Source: Paraburkholderia ultramafica (GTDB taxonomy: Bacteria; Pseudomonadota; Gammaproteobacteria; Burkholderiales; Burkholderiaceae). Taken from it: 64,000 nucleotides of DNA. The stretch is taken from NCBI RefSeq assembly GCF_902859915.1, contig NZ_CADIKK010000024.1, forward strand, positions 1-64,000, given 5' to 3'. The position numbers and the translations under genes were made by a program. Below the pieces are notes generated by a model, which saw only the letters and a list, made by a program, of their open reading frames with translations, was not told where the DNA came from and searched no databases. Shown here one piece after another: positions 26,229 to 34,457 of this stretch (position 1 is the stretch's first letter; each line of letters begins with the position of its first letter).

Positions 26229-26752
26229 GCAACCGTGACGAATACATGCCGGGCCCGGCCGCCGGCGCCGAAGTCAGAAAGGATGGAGAAAAGTGGACAC
26301 TCGTGCTCGTGCGCGAACTGCGCCATCCGCCGGAGAAAGTCTGGAAAGCATTGACCGACCCGGCCAGTCTGCGTGAATGGGCGCCCTTCGATGCCGACCG
26401 GAGTCTCGCTTCGGTCGGCCCCGTCAAGCTTTCGACAGTCGGAACGCCGACGCCGCAGATCTCGGAGACGCAAGTGACGCGCGCCGACGCGCCGAAGCTG
26501 CTCGAGTACCGCTGGGGCGACAATGATCTTCGATGGAAGCTTGACCCGCTCAGCGACGGCACGCGTCTCACGCTCTGGCACAACATCGATCGCGGCTTCA
26601 TCTCGATGGGTGCAGCCGGCTGGCACATCTGCCTCGACGTGCTCGATCGGTTCGTTGCCGATGAGCCGATCGGACGTATCGTCGGTGGCGAAGCGATGAA
26701 ATTCGATTGGCCGCGCCTGAACGCCGAGTACGCGAAGCGATTTGGTCTTTGA
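26225..26752 (+). CDS. SRPBCC / AHSA1-domain protein
   Basis: 175 residues. START-like hydrophobic-pocket fold: LVLVRELRHPPEKVWKALTD, SLREWAPFDAD, LEYRWGDNDLRWKLDPL and LTLWHNIDRGFISMGAAGWH. Members bind small hydrophobic ligands or assist other proteins. It is translationally coupled to the ArsR gene (ATGA overlap), a widespread pairing in proteobacteria and actinobacteria whose biochemical role is mostly unknown. Its expression should follow the ArsR operator upstream. Confidence 0.9.
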   Translation: MSNRDEYMPGPAAGAEVRKDGEKWTLVLVRELRHPPEKVWKALTDPASLREWAPFDADRSLASVGPVKLSTVGTPTPQISETQVTRADAPKLLEYRWGDNDLRWKLDPLSDGTRLTLWHNIDRGFISMGAAGWHICLDVLDRFVADEPIGRIVGGEAMKFDWPRLNAEYAKRFGL

Positions 26753-26869
26753 AGCCGGAGCGCGGCGAAGGCGAGGGTGCGGTGAAGAAGGTGACGACGC
26801 CCAACTCCCCGAGCGCAGGGAAGGGCTTGCCTCGAATTCCGGAAGAGTCTGGAAACTTAGGAGGACAAC

Positions 26870-27286
26870 ATGAAAAAGTCGGATTCGACCGACGGCCAGC
26901 CGGCATCCGAGCTGATCGACAACAGAATCGCCGAGCTTGGAGACTGGCGCGGGGAGACCTTGAGCAGGATGCGCACGCTCATCAAGGAGGCGGACCCGGA
27001 TGTCGTGGAGGAGTGGAAGTGGATGGGCACGCCCACCTGGTCGCACGACGGGATCATCTGCACCGGCGAGTCGTACAAGTCGGTCGTGAAGCTGACCTTC
27101 GCGAAGGGTGCGTCGTTGAAGGACCCGTCGAGGCTCTTCAACGCGAGCCTCGACGGCAATGTCAGGCGCGCGATTGACATCCACGAAGGGGAGGAGGTCG
27201 ACGCGGGCGCGTTCAAGACGCTCATCCGTGCGGCGATCGCCGTCAATACGTCCGGCGCAAAGGCAAAGTCAGGGCGAGCAAGGTAG
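26870..27286 (+). CDS. DUF1801-family protein
   Basis: 138 residues with a strong SD (TTAGGAGGACAAC before ATG). DUF1801-like features: ELIDNRIAELGDWRGETLSR, MRTLIKEADPDVVEEWKWMG, TPTWSHDGIICTGESYK, VKLTFAKGASLKDPSRLFNA and a basic C-terminal tail. The fold is YdhG-like and the biochemical role is unknown; members often travel with SRPBCC/ArsR genes, as here (117 bp downstream of the SRPBCC gene, same strand). Confidence 0.87.
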   Translation: MKKSDSTDGQPASELIDNRIAELGDWRGETLSRMRTLIKEADPDVVEEWKWMGTPTWSHDGIICTGESYKSVVKLTFAKGASLKDPSRLFNASLDGNVRRAIDIHEGEEVDAGAFKTLIRAAIAVNTSGAKAKSGRAR

Positions 27287-27376
27287 GTTACGGCACGTGA
27301 GCGACGCCCCGCTGCCCGAAGCGCCCCGTAAATGGACGCACTTCGAGCAACGCAGCGCTTGCCTGTGCCGGCTTAG

Positions 27377-27823
27377 TCAGTCGGGGATCTCGGGCTCGAC
27401 CAGCTTCGCCAGCTGAACCAGCGACTCCTGCCAGCCGAGATAGCACATCTCCACAGGAATGACCTCGGGCACGCCTTCCTGCACGATCGCGAGTTCGGTT
27501 CCGCAGGACACCTGCCGCAATGAAATGGTGGCGTGCATCTGGCCAGGCAGGTTCGGGTCGTCGAACCGGTCGGAGTAGCGGATTTTCTCGAACGGCACCA
27601 GTTCGTCGTACTCGCCGCCGAACGAGTGGCTATGGCCGGTGCTGAAGTTGCGGAAAGACATCTTGTAGGTGCCGCCGACGCGGGCATCCATGTGGTGCAC
27701 CTGGCAGGTGAACCCGTACGGAGGCAGCCACTTCGCTATCGCATCGGGTTCGAGGAAGGCCCGATAGATGCGCTCGGGAGTGGCGCGCAAGACGCGGTGG
27801 AGACGAATGGTTCCGGTAGTCAT
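27377..27823 (-). CDS. SRPBCC / AHSA1-domain protein 2
   Basis: 148 residues from the ATG at 27823 (MTTGTIRLHRVLRATPERIY), which has AAGGCGAG seven bases upstream; a GTG at 27841 is a weaker alternative. The fold is shown by RVLRATPERIYRAFLEPDAI, AKWLPPYGFTC, VGGTYKMSFRNFSTG and GWQESLVQLAKLVEPEIPD. It is distinct in sequence from the SRPBCC protein encoded at 26225 but of the same superfamily, and faces that operon convergently. Function unknown. Confidence 0.88.
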   Translation of the reverse strand: MTTGTIRLHRVLRATPERIYRAFLEPDAIAKWLPPYGFTCQVHHMDARVGGTYKMSFRNFSTGHSHSFGGEYDELVPFEKIRYSDRFDDPNLPGQMHATISLRQVSCGTELAIVQEGVPEVIPVEMCYLGWQESLVQLAKLVEPEIPD

Positions 27824-27999
27824 GATGTGCTCGCCTTTCACTGGAGAAGTTGGATGTACTTCTACGACGAATCGGTAGCGCGGGTATCGACATCGTTGCG
27901 GCTAGGGAAAACCCATGGGTGTCGATGGGTCTCATCCGCTATTTAGCACGGGTTTTCACCACGCGTGCAGGTTCGTCTGCTTTGCTGCGACTTTGGTCG

Positions 28000-28395
28000 T
28001 GCGCCGGCGCTATTTCAGTCGCTGGAAACTTGCAGGCGCAGGTGGCACGACGGTGTGTCGAAATGCGCCACGCGCATGGTGCGACGATCGTGTCTTATCA
28101 GGATCAGGATCTCGTGTACACGGACCTGATCGCCGGCCGTATCGACGCATCGCTGCAGAACGCTGTGCAGGCCGACGTCGGTTTCCTGGGGACGCCGCGA
28201 GGCAAGGACTTCAGTTTTGCCGGCAATGCGCTTTACGATGCGAAGACGCTCGGCAGCGGCACGGCGATCGGTTTGCGCAAGGAAGATACCGACCTGAAGG
28301 CGAAGATCGACAAGGCGATCGCCGACGCGCGTGCGGACGGCACGTACGACAGGATCGCGAAAAAGTATTTCGACTTCGACGTCTACGGCCAGTGA
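28000..28395 (+). pseudogene. C-terminal fragment of an ABC-type basic amino acid binding protein
   Basis: From about 28003 the frame reads as the second half of a HisJ/ArgT/AotJ-like periplasmic binding protein: ATIVSYQDQDLVYTDLIAGR, IDASLQNAVQADVGFLG, GSGTAIGLRKEDTDLKAKID and RIAKKYFDFDVYGQ at the usual C-terminus. The first half (signal peptide and lobe 1, about 130 residues) is missing: upstream of 28000 the translation is unrelated, and no transport permease or ATPase genes are nearby. Any start at 27850 would yield a protein without a signal peptide. A decayed remnant. Confidence 0.85.
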
Positions 28396-28400
28396 AGCCG

Positions 28401-28433
28401 GCCCGGCTCACGCGATCGAGCGGCGAGCCGGGC
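28401..28433 (+). terminator. GC-rich hairpin after the binding-protein remnant
   Basis: GCCCGGCTC (28401-28409) and GAGCCGGGC (28425-28433) form a perfect 9-bp stem with a 15-base loop, five bases beyond the stop codon. There is no U-run after it. It is probably the old transcript end of the binding-protein gene. Confidence 0.45.
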
Positions 28434-28841
28434 GCCGGGAATCGGAATGGAATGGGGAAACGAATTAAACATATTGGCTGCTCCGATCCCCTCACCAGCA
28501 TACATCCCCAATGCGTCGGCGCGGCACGCGAGCCTATCCCATGGAAAGGTTTGTGTAATGTTGATCGCGCCTCGTATGCGTGGGCGTCCGGGCTGCAATC
28601 TGACCGCTCCGAACCTGCGCTATGACCTGATGCTCAATTCATTCGATACGCAATGGCCGATGGTATATGTTGAATGAGTGGCATCCGGTCTTTCAGGCCA
28701 GGAGACAAGTCACGTCCGCGAACGACAGGATACGTGAAACATCAGAACAATTCGGCGCAGCGTTCAGCGTGATGGCCGCCTCGCACGCGCAGCCGTCTGT
28801 CGCGTAGCTGGCACCACGAGAGCGCCAAACTGGAGTGAGAC
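28434..28841. other. Intergenic region upstream of kup, no supported gene
   Basis: About 410 bp. No frame with family-like content. It should contain the kup promoter; no convincing -35/-10 pair or riboswitch-like structure was recognised by eye. The ribosome binding site CTGGAGTGAGAC lies just before 28842. Confidence 0.5.
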
Positions 28842-30767
28842 ATGAGCCAGTCAGTTTCCGCCGTGCCCGACGCGGGCCATTCCGGCGGGAGCGGGCATCA
28901 CCGTCCGGCGATGCCCGCACTCGCGCTTGCGGCGTTGGGCGTCGTGTATGGAGACATCGGCACCAGCCCGTTGTATACGCTGCAGACGGTGTTCGATCCA
29001 GCCAACGGGCTGTCGCTCAATGCGCTGAACGTGGTCGGCATCGTGTCGCTGATCGTCTGGTCGCTGATCGTCGTCGTCTCGCTCAAATACGTGGCGTTGA
29101 TTCTGCGCGCGAACAATCATGGCGAGGGCGGCATCATGGCACTGCTGGCGCTGGCCGCGTCGTCGGTCGTTACGCGGCCGCGCTTGCGCCGTACGTTGCT
29201 GGGTGTCGGCATCATGGGCGCGGCGCTCTTCTATGGCGACAGTGTGATCACGCCGGCGATCTCGGTGCTGAGCGCGGTCGAAGGACTGGAGGTCGCCGCG
29301 CCGTTTCTGAAGACCTGTGTGATCCCAGTGACGCTCGCGGCGCTGGTCACGTTGTTCCTGATGCAGAAGCGCGGCACAGCCGGTATCGGTATCGTGTTCG
29401 GGCCGGTGATGGTGCTCTGGTTCATCGTGCTTGCCGTGGTGGGCGTCATCAACATGATGCGGGCGCCCGTGATACTGATCGCGCTCGATCCGCTCACAGG
29501 GCTGGCGTTTTGCCTCCATCACAGGTGGCTGGCCTTCGTTGCGCTGGGTGCCGTCGTTTTGTCGTTGACAGGCGCGGAAGCGCTGTATGCCGACATGGGC
29601 CATTTCGGCGCCGGGCCGATCCGGCTGACGTGGTTCGGCCTGGTGTTTCCCGCGCTCGCGTTGAACTATCTGGGGCAGGGCGCGTTGCTGCTTGCCGAGC
29701 CAGGCGCGCTGCAGAATCCGTTCTACAGAATGTTCCCGCAATGGGCGCTGTATCCGATGATTGCGCTGTCGACGGTCGCGACCGTGATCGCATCCCAAGC
29801 CGTGATCTCCGGTACGTATTCGATGACGAAGCAGGCGATGCAGCTCGGGTTCCTGCCGCGCATGAACGTCGTCTACACGTCGGCAAGGGAAATGGGGCAA
29901 ATCTACGTACCCGGAATCAACTGGACGTTACTGGCTGCCGTCGTGGCCGCAGTGGTCGGCTTCGGCTCATCGACGGCGCTCGGCTCCGCGTATGGTATCG
30001 CCGTCACTGGCACGATGCTGATCACGACACTCCTGACGTTCTTCGTGATTCGCTACGCCTGGCATTACAACTGGCTGCTTTGCGTGTTTGCGACCGGATT
30101 CTTTTTCGTGATCGACGCGTCGTTCTTCTCCGCGAACTTGCTGAAGATCATGCAGGGCGGCTGGTTCCCGCTTCTGGTCGGGCTGATTATCTACACGATC
30201 ATGGCGACCTGGGGGCGAGGCTGGGAGATGATGCGTGCCGAAGCGCGCGTGAGGGCCGGGACGCTGCCACTCAAGCCCTATCTGGCGACGCTGCTGGCCG
30301 GCGCACCGCCGCGAGTCGGCGGCACGGCGATCTTTCTGTCGGCCGAACCTGACGGCGTGCCGCATTCGCTGATCAACAATCTGATGCACAACCGCGTGCT
30401 ACACAAACGCGTCGTTTTCGTGACTGTGAACAACAAGGAGATACCGTGGGTTCCCGAGAGTGAGCGCGTGAGCGTGCACCCTCTGGACTCGGACTGCTAT
30501 CAGATCACGATCACGTATGGTTTCATGGATGAAGTCGATTTGCCACGCGCACTTAATATCTGCAAGGCGTATGGCCTCAGCTTCGAGCCGGCGGAGACTT
30601 CCTATTTCCTTAGCCGCGCGACCGTGGTGCCTACGCGTGACAGTGGCATGGCAATGTGGCGCGAGCGTCTGTTCTCGGTCATGCTGCACAACGTCGGCAA
30701 CGTCGCGGCCTATCTCAAGCTGCCAGCCCATCGGGTGATCGAACTGGGCGCGCGCGTGGAAATCTGA
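28842..30767 (+). CDS. kup: Kup low-affinity K+ uptake transporter
   Basis: 641 residues. Starts MSQSVSAVPDAGHSGGSGHH and then ALGVVYGDIGTSPLYTLQTV, the KUP/HAK signature, with GVGIMGAALFYGDSVITPAI and the GAEALYADMGHFG motif. About 12 membrane helices occupy residues 25-440, followed by a cytoplasmic C-terminal domain (residues 450-641) as usual in the family. It is a K+/H+ symporter of the inner membrane. An ATG-initiated start with GGAGTGAG upstream is well supported. A frame on the same strand, offset by one, is long but is only a shadow of this gene. Confidence 0.96.
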   Translation: MSQSVSAVPDAGHSGGSGHHRPAMPALALAALGVVYGDIGTSPLYTLQTVFDPANGLSLNALNVVGIVSLIVWSLIVVVSLKYVALILRANNHGEGGIMALLALAASSVVTRPRLRRTLLGVGIMGAALFYGDSVITPAISVLSAVEGLEVAAPFLKTCVIPVTLAALVTLFLMQKRGTAGIGIVFGPVMVLWFIVLAVVGVINMMRAPVILIALDPLTGLAFCLHHRWLAFVALGAVVLSLTGAEALYADMGHFGAGPIRLTWFGLVFPALALNYLGQGALLLAEPGALQNPFYRMFPQWALYPMIALSTVATVIASQAVISGTYSMTKQAMQLGFLPRMNVVYTSAREMGQIYVPGINWTLLAAVVAAVVGFGSSTALGSAYGIAVTGTMLITTLLTFFVIRYAWHYNWLLCVFATGFFFVIDASFFSANLLKIMQGGWFPLLVGLIIYTIMATWGRGWEMMRAEARVRAGTLPLKPYLATLLAGAPPRVGGTAIFLSAEPDGVPHSLINNLMHNRVLHKRVVFVTVNNKEIPWVPESERVSVHPLDSDCYQITITYGFMDEVDLPRALNICKAYGLSFEPAETSYFLSRATVVPTRDSGMAMWRERLFSVMLHNVGNVAAYLKLPAHRVIELGARVEI

Positions 30768-30847
30768 GGTACCGACCGAGTCCATCGCACAATCGGCCGT
30801 TGTGAACGCTCGCGAACGTCGTCGACCCGGCGTTCCGCCAGGCATCA

Positions 30848-31360
30848 TCAGAGCGTGAGTCTGAATCCATAAACCTGTAGCCCCTGCTGGGAAAAGTCGA
30901 GGTCTTCGGAACGCGCGAAACCCAGCTTCTCATACATACCCCAGGCGAGCTGCATGGCCTTGGTTGTGTGGAGGATCACCTGCGAATGCCCGCTTTGGCG
31001 AGCAAGCTCGATGCACGCAAGTGTCAGCGCCTTGCCTGCCCCCGTGTTGCGAAACGCGGGATCGACGCCTGGCAGGCGAATCCCTGACGCGTTTTGCACC
31101 GAGGTTGCAGTTCCGCCCGATCCATATTGAGCCATATCGCCGAAGTAGACGACGCCGCCCATGAGCTCGTCGCGTTCGGACAAGGCCACTAGAACTCGCG
31201 CGCCTGGCTTCTCTGTGAACCGCGCGATGCCGTCGAGCATGTGCTCTGGAAATACAGTGCTTCCAGCTTGATACGGTATCCCGATCAATAGCAAATACTC
31301 ATCCGCAGCCCATTTGCACCAGAACGCACGAGAGCCGTCACCGGAACTGCCGCTGCTCAC
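30848..31360 (-). CDS. GNAT-family N-acetyltransferase
   Basis: 170 residues from a GTG at 31360, the only possible start because TAA stands four codons upstream; the ribosome binding site is poor. The acetyl-CoA site is good: LPGVDPAFRNTGAGKALTLA (an R-N-T-G-A-G-K variant of the RxxGxG/A motif), then LARQSGHSQVILHTTKAMQL and YEKLGFARSED. The N-terminal 20 residues are unlike known GNATs, so the gene may have lost its natural 5' end. Substrate unknown. Confidence 0.68.
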   Translation of the reverse strand: MSSGSSGDGSRAFWCKWAADEYLLLIGIPYQAGSTVFPEHMLDGIARFTEKPGARVLVALSERDELMGGVVYFGDMAQYGSGGTATSVQNASGIRLPGVDPAFRNTGAGKALTLACIELARQSGHSQVILHTTKAMQLAWGMYEKLGFARSEDLDFSQQGLQVYGFRLTL

Positions 31361-31596
31361 GATGTCACGTTACGATGTGTTGGTGAAACGGAGGGCGGCC
31401 CATGCAAACTTGCAGTCACGCAAGGCACGCCGCGACGAACAGCCGTCAACGCGTTTGCCGATAGCTTGCCGATATACTGAAATGGCGCAACAAGGACTCA
31501 CGGACCTTCCCAAAGACGGCTACCGGATTTGACGCCGCGCTTCCTGTGCAGCATTTGCAAGCGCATTGAACCGACAACTCTCACGGAGGTATCGCC

Positions 31597-32418
31597 ATGA
31601 AATGCCGCGTGCTGTCACTGTCGCTGCTGCTGCCACTCGCCTTTGCAGCCTGTTCGCAAACACCGCCGGCGACAGGTTCCGCCTCTTCAACCGCCACTGC
31701 CACCAGCACAGCCGCGGCGACCGACACCAGCCTGCTCGGCCAGTATCACTGGCAGCTCAACAACGCCACCGACAGCGCAGGCAAGCGCATCGACGCGTTG
31801 TTCGTCCGCGCGGGCCAGCCGGTGCAGCTGGATTTCAGCGCTGACCGGCTGAACGTGGTCAACAGCTGCAACGTCATGGGCGGCGGCTACAGCATCACGA
31901 GCGGGCGCCTGCAGATGGGCCCGATGATCCGCACCATGATGGCCTGTCCGGATGCCGCCCTCGCGGCGCTCGACGACGCCATCGCCCAGCGCCTGCAAGG
32001 CAGCCTCAAACTGGGCCTGCAATCCGGCGGCAACGCCCCGCACCTGCAACTGGTCACGGACCGTGGCGACACGTTGAGTTTCACTGGCGTGCCCACCGCG
32101 CAGACGCGGTTCGGCGGCCCCGGAGAAACGGCATTCCTGGAAGTGGCCGCGCAAACCGTGCCATGCAGTCATCCACTGATTCCCGGCAAGGAGTGCCTGC
32201 TGGTGCGCGAACGCCACTTCGACGAGCAAGGTCTGCCTGCCGGCACGCCTGGCGCATGGCAACCGCTGTATCAGAACATCGAGGGTTATACCCACACGCC
32301 GGCCATCCGCAACGTCCTGCGCGTGAAGCGCTACGCGGTCAAAAACCCGCCGGCCGACGCGCCTTCCACCGCTTACGTGCTGGACCTCGTGGTCGAGTCG
32401 GAAAAGGTCTCGAAGTGA
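31597..32418 (+). CDS. META / DUF4377-domain lipoprotein
   Basis: 273 residues. Signal MKCRVLSLSLLLPLAFAACS with lipobox FAAC (Cys19), so an outer- or inner-membrane lipoprotein. A Ser/Thr/Ala-rich linker to about residue 46 is followed by a META/HslJ-like domain (YHWQLNNATDSAGKRID, NSCNVMGGGYSIT, MIRTMMACPDAALAALDD) and a C-terminal DUF4377-like domain from about 180 (VAAQTVPCSHPLIPGKECLL, VRERHFDEQG, FEGYTH-like NIEGYTHTPAIRNVLRV). META domains are associated with secretion and with resistance phenotypes in other bacteria; here the role is unknown. GGAGGT precedes the ATG. Confidence 0.9.
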   Translation: MKCRVLSLSLLLPLAFAACSQTPPATGSASSTATATSTAAATDTSLLGQYHWQLNNATDSAGKRIDALFVRAGQPVQLDFSADRLNVVNSCNVMGGGYSITSGRLQMGPMIRTMMACPDAALAALDDAIAQRLQGSLKLGLQSGGNAPHLQLVTDRGDTLSFTGVPTAQTRFGGPGETAFLEVAAQTVPCSHPLIPGKECLLVRERHFDEQGLPAGTPGAWQPLYQNIEGYTHTPAIRNVLRVKRYAVKNPPADAPSTAYVLDLVVESEKVSK

Positions 32419-32485
32419 GCGCGCTCTGGCAATTCCGATGACGATGAGGTTCAGCCGTGAAGCGCAACCGCTATGCGGATGAGCC

Positions 32486-33406
32486 TCATCGACCCGCGGC
32501 GACAGGGAGCGCGACGCGTTGCAGCACGGACATCGGGCCGAGCCTTTTGACGACTTCCAACTGCGCTTCGTCGCGCACGAAGAGCGATCCGGCAAACCCC
32601 AGCGCATTCACTGAAATGCCCTCGACGCATTCCGAATGTCTGGGGACGAGCAGCATCCATCGGCGGGTGACCAGCAAGTTGTACGGCGCCGACTGATGCA
32701 GTTCGCCATCCACCTCGACTGCGCTCAGGCCGGCAGCTGCGAGCAACGCGTGGTAGCAATCGAGCGCGGCGTGTGCCGGATGCCGCGAGCCGGCTGGAGC
32801 CAGTTCCAGACGGGCGAACGCGTGCAGAAAGGGCAGGCCGGGCACCGTGCCGATCGGCTCATCCATGCAGTCAGGCTCAAGAACCGATTCAATGGGCAGC
32901 GGCGGGCCTGCTTCGCCGAGCGGCAGCGGCACGATCTGCAAATGCTTGTGCCGTTGACTCGCGCCGGATTCCGCGCCGCCATTGTAGAAGCCCAGGCCGT
33001 CGAATTCCGGCATGGCCGCGGTCAACGCGGCAAAGTCCGCCAACTCGAGCAGCGCTTCCTGCGGTTTGAAGCAACGCGTGACGATCAGCAGATGATGGTC
33101 GATGACGTTGTACTTGTTGAGCAAGGCGACGTGAGTGTCCGAGAGATCGGCCACGAAGAGGTCGGGGTCGTAAGGAAGGAACGGATTCACCGCGCTGCGC
33201 GTGCCTGCCTCGGCCTTGTGCGTCTGCCGGGCTTTCTCCTTGCGTGCGAGGCTGGAGACCTGGCGCACGACAAAGCCTATGCCGCGTTCTTCGAGCACCG
33301 TCTGAACTGTCTCGATCGGCCGCAGTGCGCCGCGCTGCAGCGCATGCTCGGTCTGACGCAGTATGGCCGGCCACAGGGTGCCGGGCCGCAGGCGTAAATG
33401 TTCCAT
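32486..33406 (-). CDS. ATP adenylyltransferase (Ap4A phosphorylase, HIT superfamily)
   Basis: 306 residues from the ATG at 33406 (MEHLRLRPGTLWPAILRQTE); upstream extension to 33604 would overlap the next gene and has unlike sequence. The core FYNGGAESGASQRHKHLQIV contains the HxHxQ HIT-like catalytic motif, preceded by FLPYDPDLFVADLSDTHVAL and NVIDHHLLIVT. The C-terminal domain has LLVTRRWMLLVPR. This matches the APA2-type phosphorylase that splits diadenosine tetraphosphate (Ap4A) using phosphate to give ATP and ADP. It is 40 bp downstream of the adenosine-specific kinase gene on the same strand, a sensible pairing in adenosine nucleotide recycling. Confidence 0.88.
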   Translation of the reverse strand: MEHLRLRPGTLWPAILRQTEHALQRGALRPIETVQTVLEERGIGFVVRQVSSLARKEKARQTHKAEAGTRSAVNPFLPYDPDLFVADLSDTHVALLNKYNVIDHHLLIVTRCFKPQEALLELADFAALTAAMPEFDGLGFYNGGAESGASQRHKHLQIVPLPLGEAGPPLPIESVLEPDCMDEPIGTVPGLPFLHAFARLELAPAGSRHPAHAALDCYHALLAAAGLSAVEVDGELHQSAPYNLLVTRRWMLLVPRHSECVEGISVNALGFAGSLFVRDEAQLEVVKRLGPMSVLQRVALPVAAGR

Positions 33407-33446
33407 GGTGCGATGGACACGCGGGCCGCGCGAAAAGCCAATGCAC

Positions 33447-33932
33447 CTACGCTTTGTACCCGATGGCGCGCAACAGATCCTTACGCCATTGAACGTCCTC
33501 CCCGGTTTCGACGCCGAGCGGCGGGAGCCCGTCAACCACACCCAGGATGCCGCGCCCCTGGTCGGTCTCGGCAACCAGAACCTGGGTGGGGTTTGCGGTC
33601 GCACAGAATATCCGGCATACCTCCGGCACAGCCTTTACCGCGTTCAGAACATTGACCGGGTAAAAGCCGTCGCCGAGAAAAATCACGAAGCTGTGGCCCG
33701 CACCGATGGCCGTGGCATTCTGGCAGGCCAACTCGACCAGGCCGGCGTCGGTGCCGGACCGGCGCACCAGGCGCTTGCCTGATGCTTCACAAAACGCCAG
33801 GCCAAACTTGATGCCCGGAACCGTACCGACCATTGCCTCGTGCAGATCCTCGACAGATTTGATGAAGTGGCTTTGCCCCAGGATGAAGTTCATCTCTTCA
33901 GGTTTGACGATAGTTACCGTAAGCAGCTGCAT
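33447..33932 (-). CDS. Adenosine-specific kinase (Adenosine_kin, DUF/PF04008-type)
   Basis: 161 residues from the ATG at 33932 (MQLLTVTIVKPEEMNFILGQ), with GAGGTT upstream; an earlier GTG-like start at 34004 is not needed. Conserved blocks SHFIKSVEDLHEAMVGTVPG, IKFGLAFCEASGKRLVRRSG, AGHSFVIFLGDGFYPVNVLN and VCRIFCATANPTQVLVAETD, then GRGILGVVDG. This is the archaeal/bacterial adenosine-specific kinase family. The first structurally studied members bind adenosine and lack similarity to ordinary nucleoside kinases, so the enzymatic label is tentative. It precedes the Ap4A phosphorylase gene. Confidence 0.82.
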   Translation of the reverse strand: MQLLTVTIVKPEEMNFILGQSHFIKSVEDLHEAMVGTVPGIKFGLAFCEASGKRLVRRSGTDAGLVELACQNATAIGAGHSFVIFLGDGFYPVNVLNAVKAVPEVCRIFCATANPTQVLVAETDQGRGILGVVDGLPPLGVETGEDVQWRKDLLRAIGYKA

Positions 33933-34173
33933 ATCGAACCTCGCTCGGTGCCGCAGGAATAGTGGGGAGTGACGGCTTTCGCCAGCAGGTGAACGTTGGT
34001 TCACGTTTCGCCGGACGGCGATCGCCTTGGCCGTACATAATCAAGCCTAGTACGAACCGCGCACGCATGCCTGTGCATTCCTGCACTAGAATTGACTTTT
34101 CACCCTACCGTACCGGCCAGCGCTGGCGAGTCATAGCGGTGCTGCCAGGCGGATTCGTGTTGGAGAACTACAA

Positions 34174-34338
34174 ATGCCGACTTACCAATATCGTTGCGAG
34201 AAGTGCGGCCATCTGTTCGAGCACGCCGAACATCTCGCCGAACACCAGAGCGCCCAACCGCGTTGCCCGAAGTGCGGAAGCGAGACGTGTCAGCACGTAC
34301 CGACGCCATTCATCGCCAGGACGACGAAAAAGAGCTGA
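34174..34338 (+). CDS. FmdB-family zinc ribbon protein (54 aa)
   Basis: A short gene: MPTYQYRCEKCGHLFEHAEH, then LAEH and CPKCGSETCQHVPTPF, ending TTKKS. Two CxxC knuckles (CEKC and CPKC) make a FmdB-type zinc ribbon; the first six residues MPTYQY are the family signature. It probably acts as a small regulatory or chaperone-like protein; the FmdB group is named after an amidase regulator, but function here is unknown. The start ATG is preceded by GGAG at nine bases. Confidence 0.85.
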   Translation: MPTYQYRCEKCGHLFEHAEHLAEHQSAQPRCPKCGSETCQHVPTPFIARTTKKS

Positions 34339-34457
34339 TAGCTTGCGGCGCGCCAATCTGTTCATGGAGTGGATGATTAACTGCCGGCACTGACCCCTGG
34401 CGTCCGGACGGTGGATTCCATGTGAACTCCACGTGAACTCAGCAGCCCACGGACCCC

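Noticed and set aside
28835..30352. 505-residue plus-strand frame
   Set aside because: A shifted shadow of kup; the kup frame shows the full transporter family pattern.
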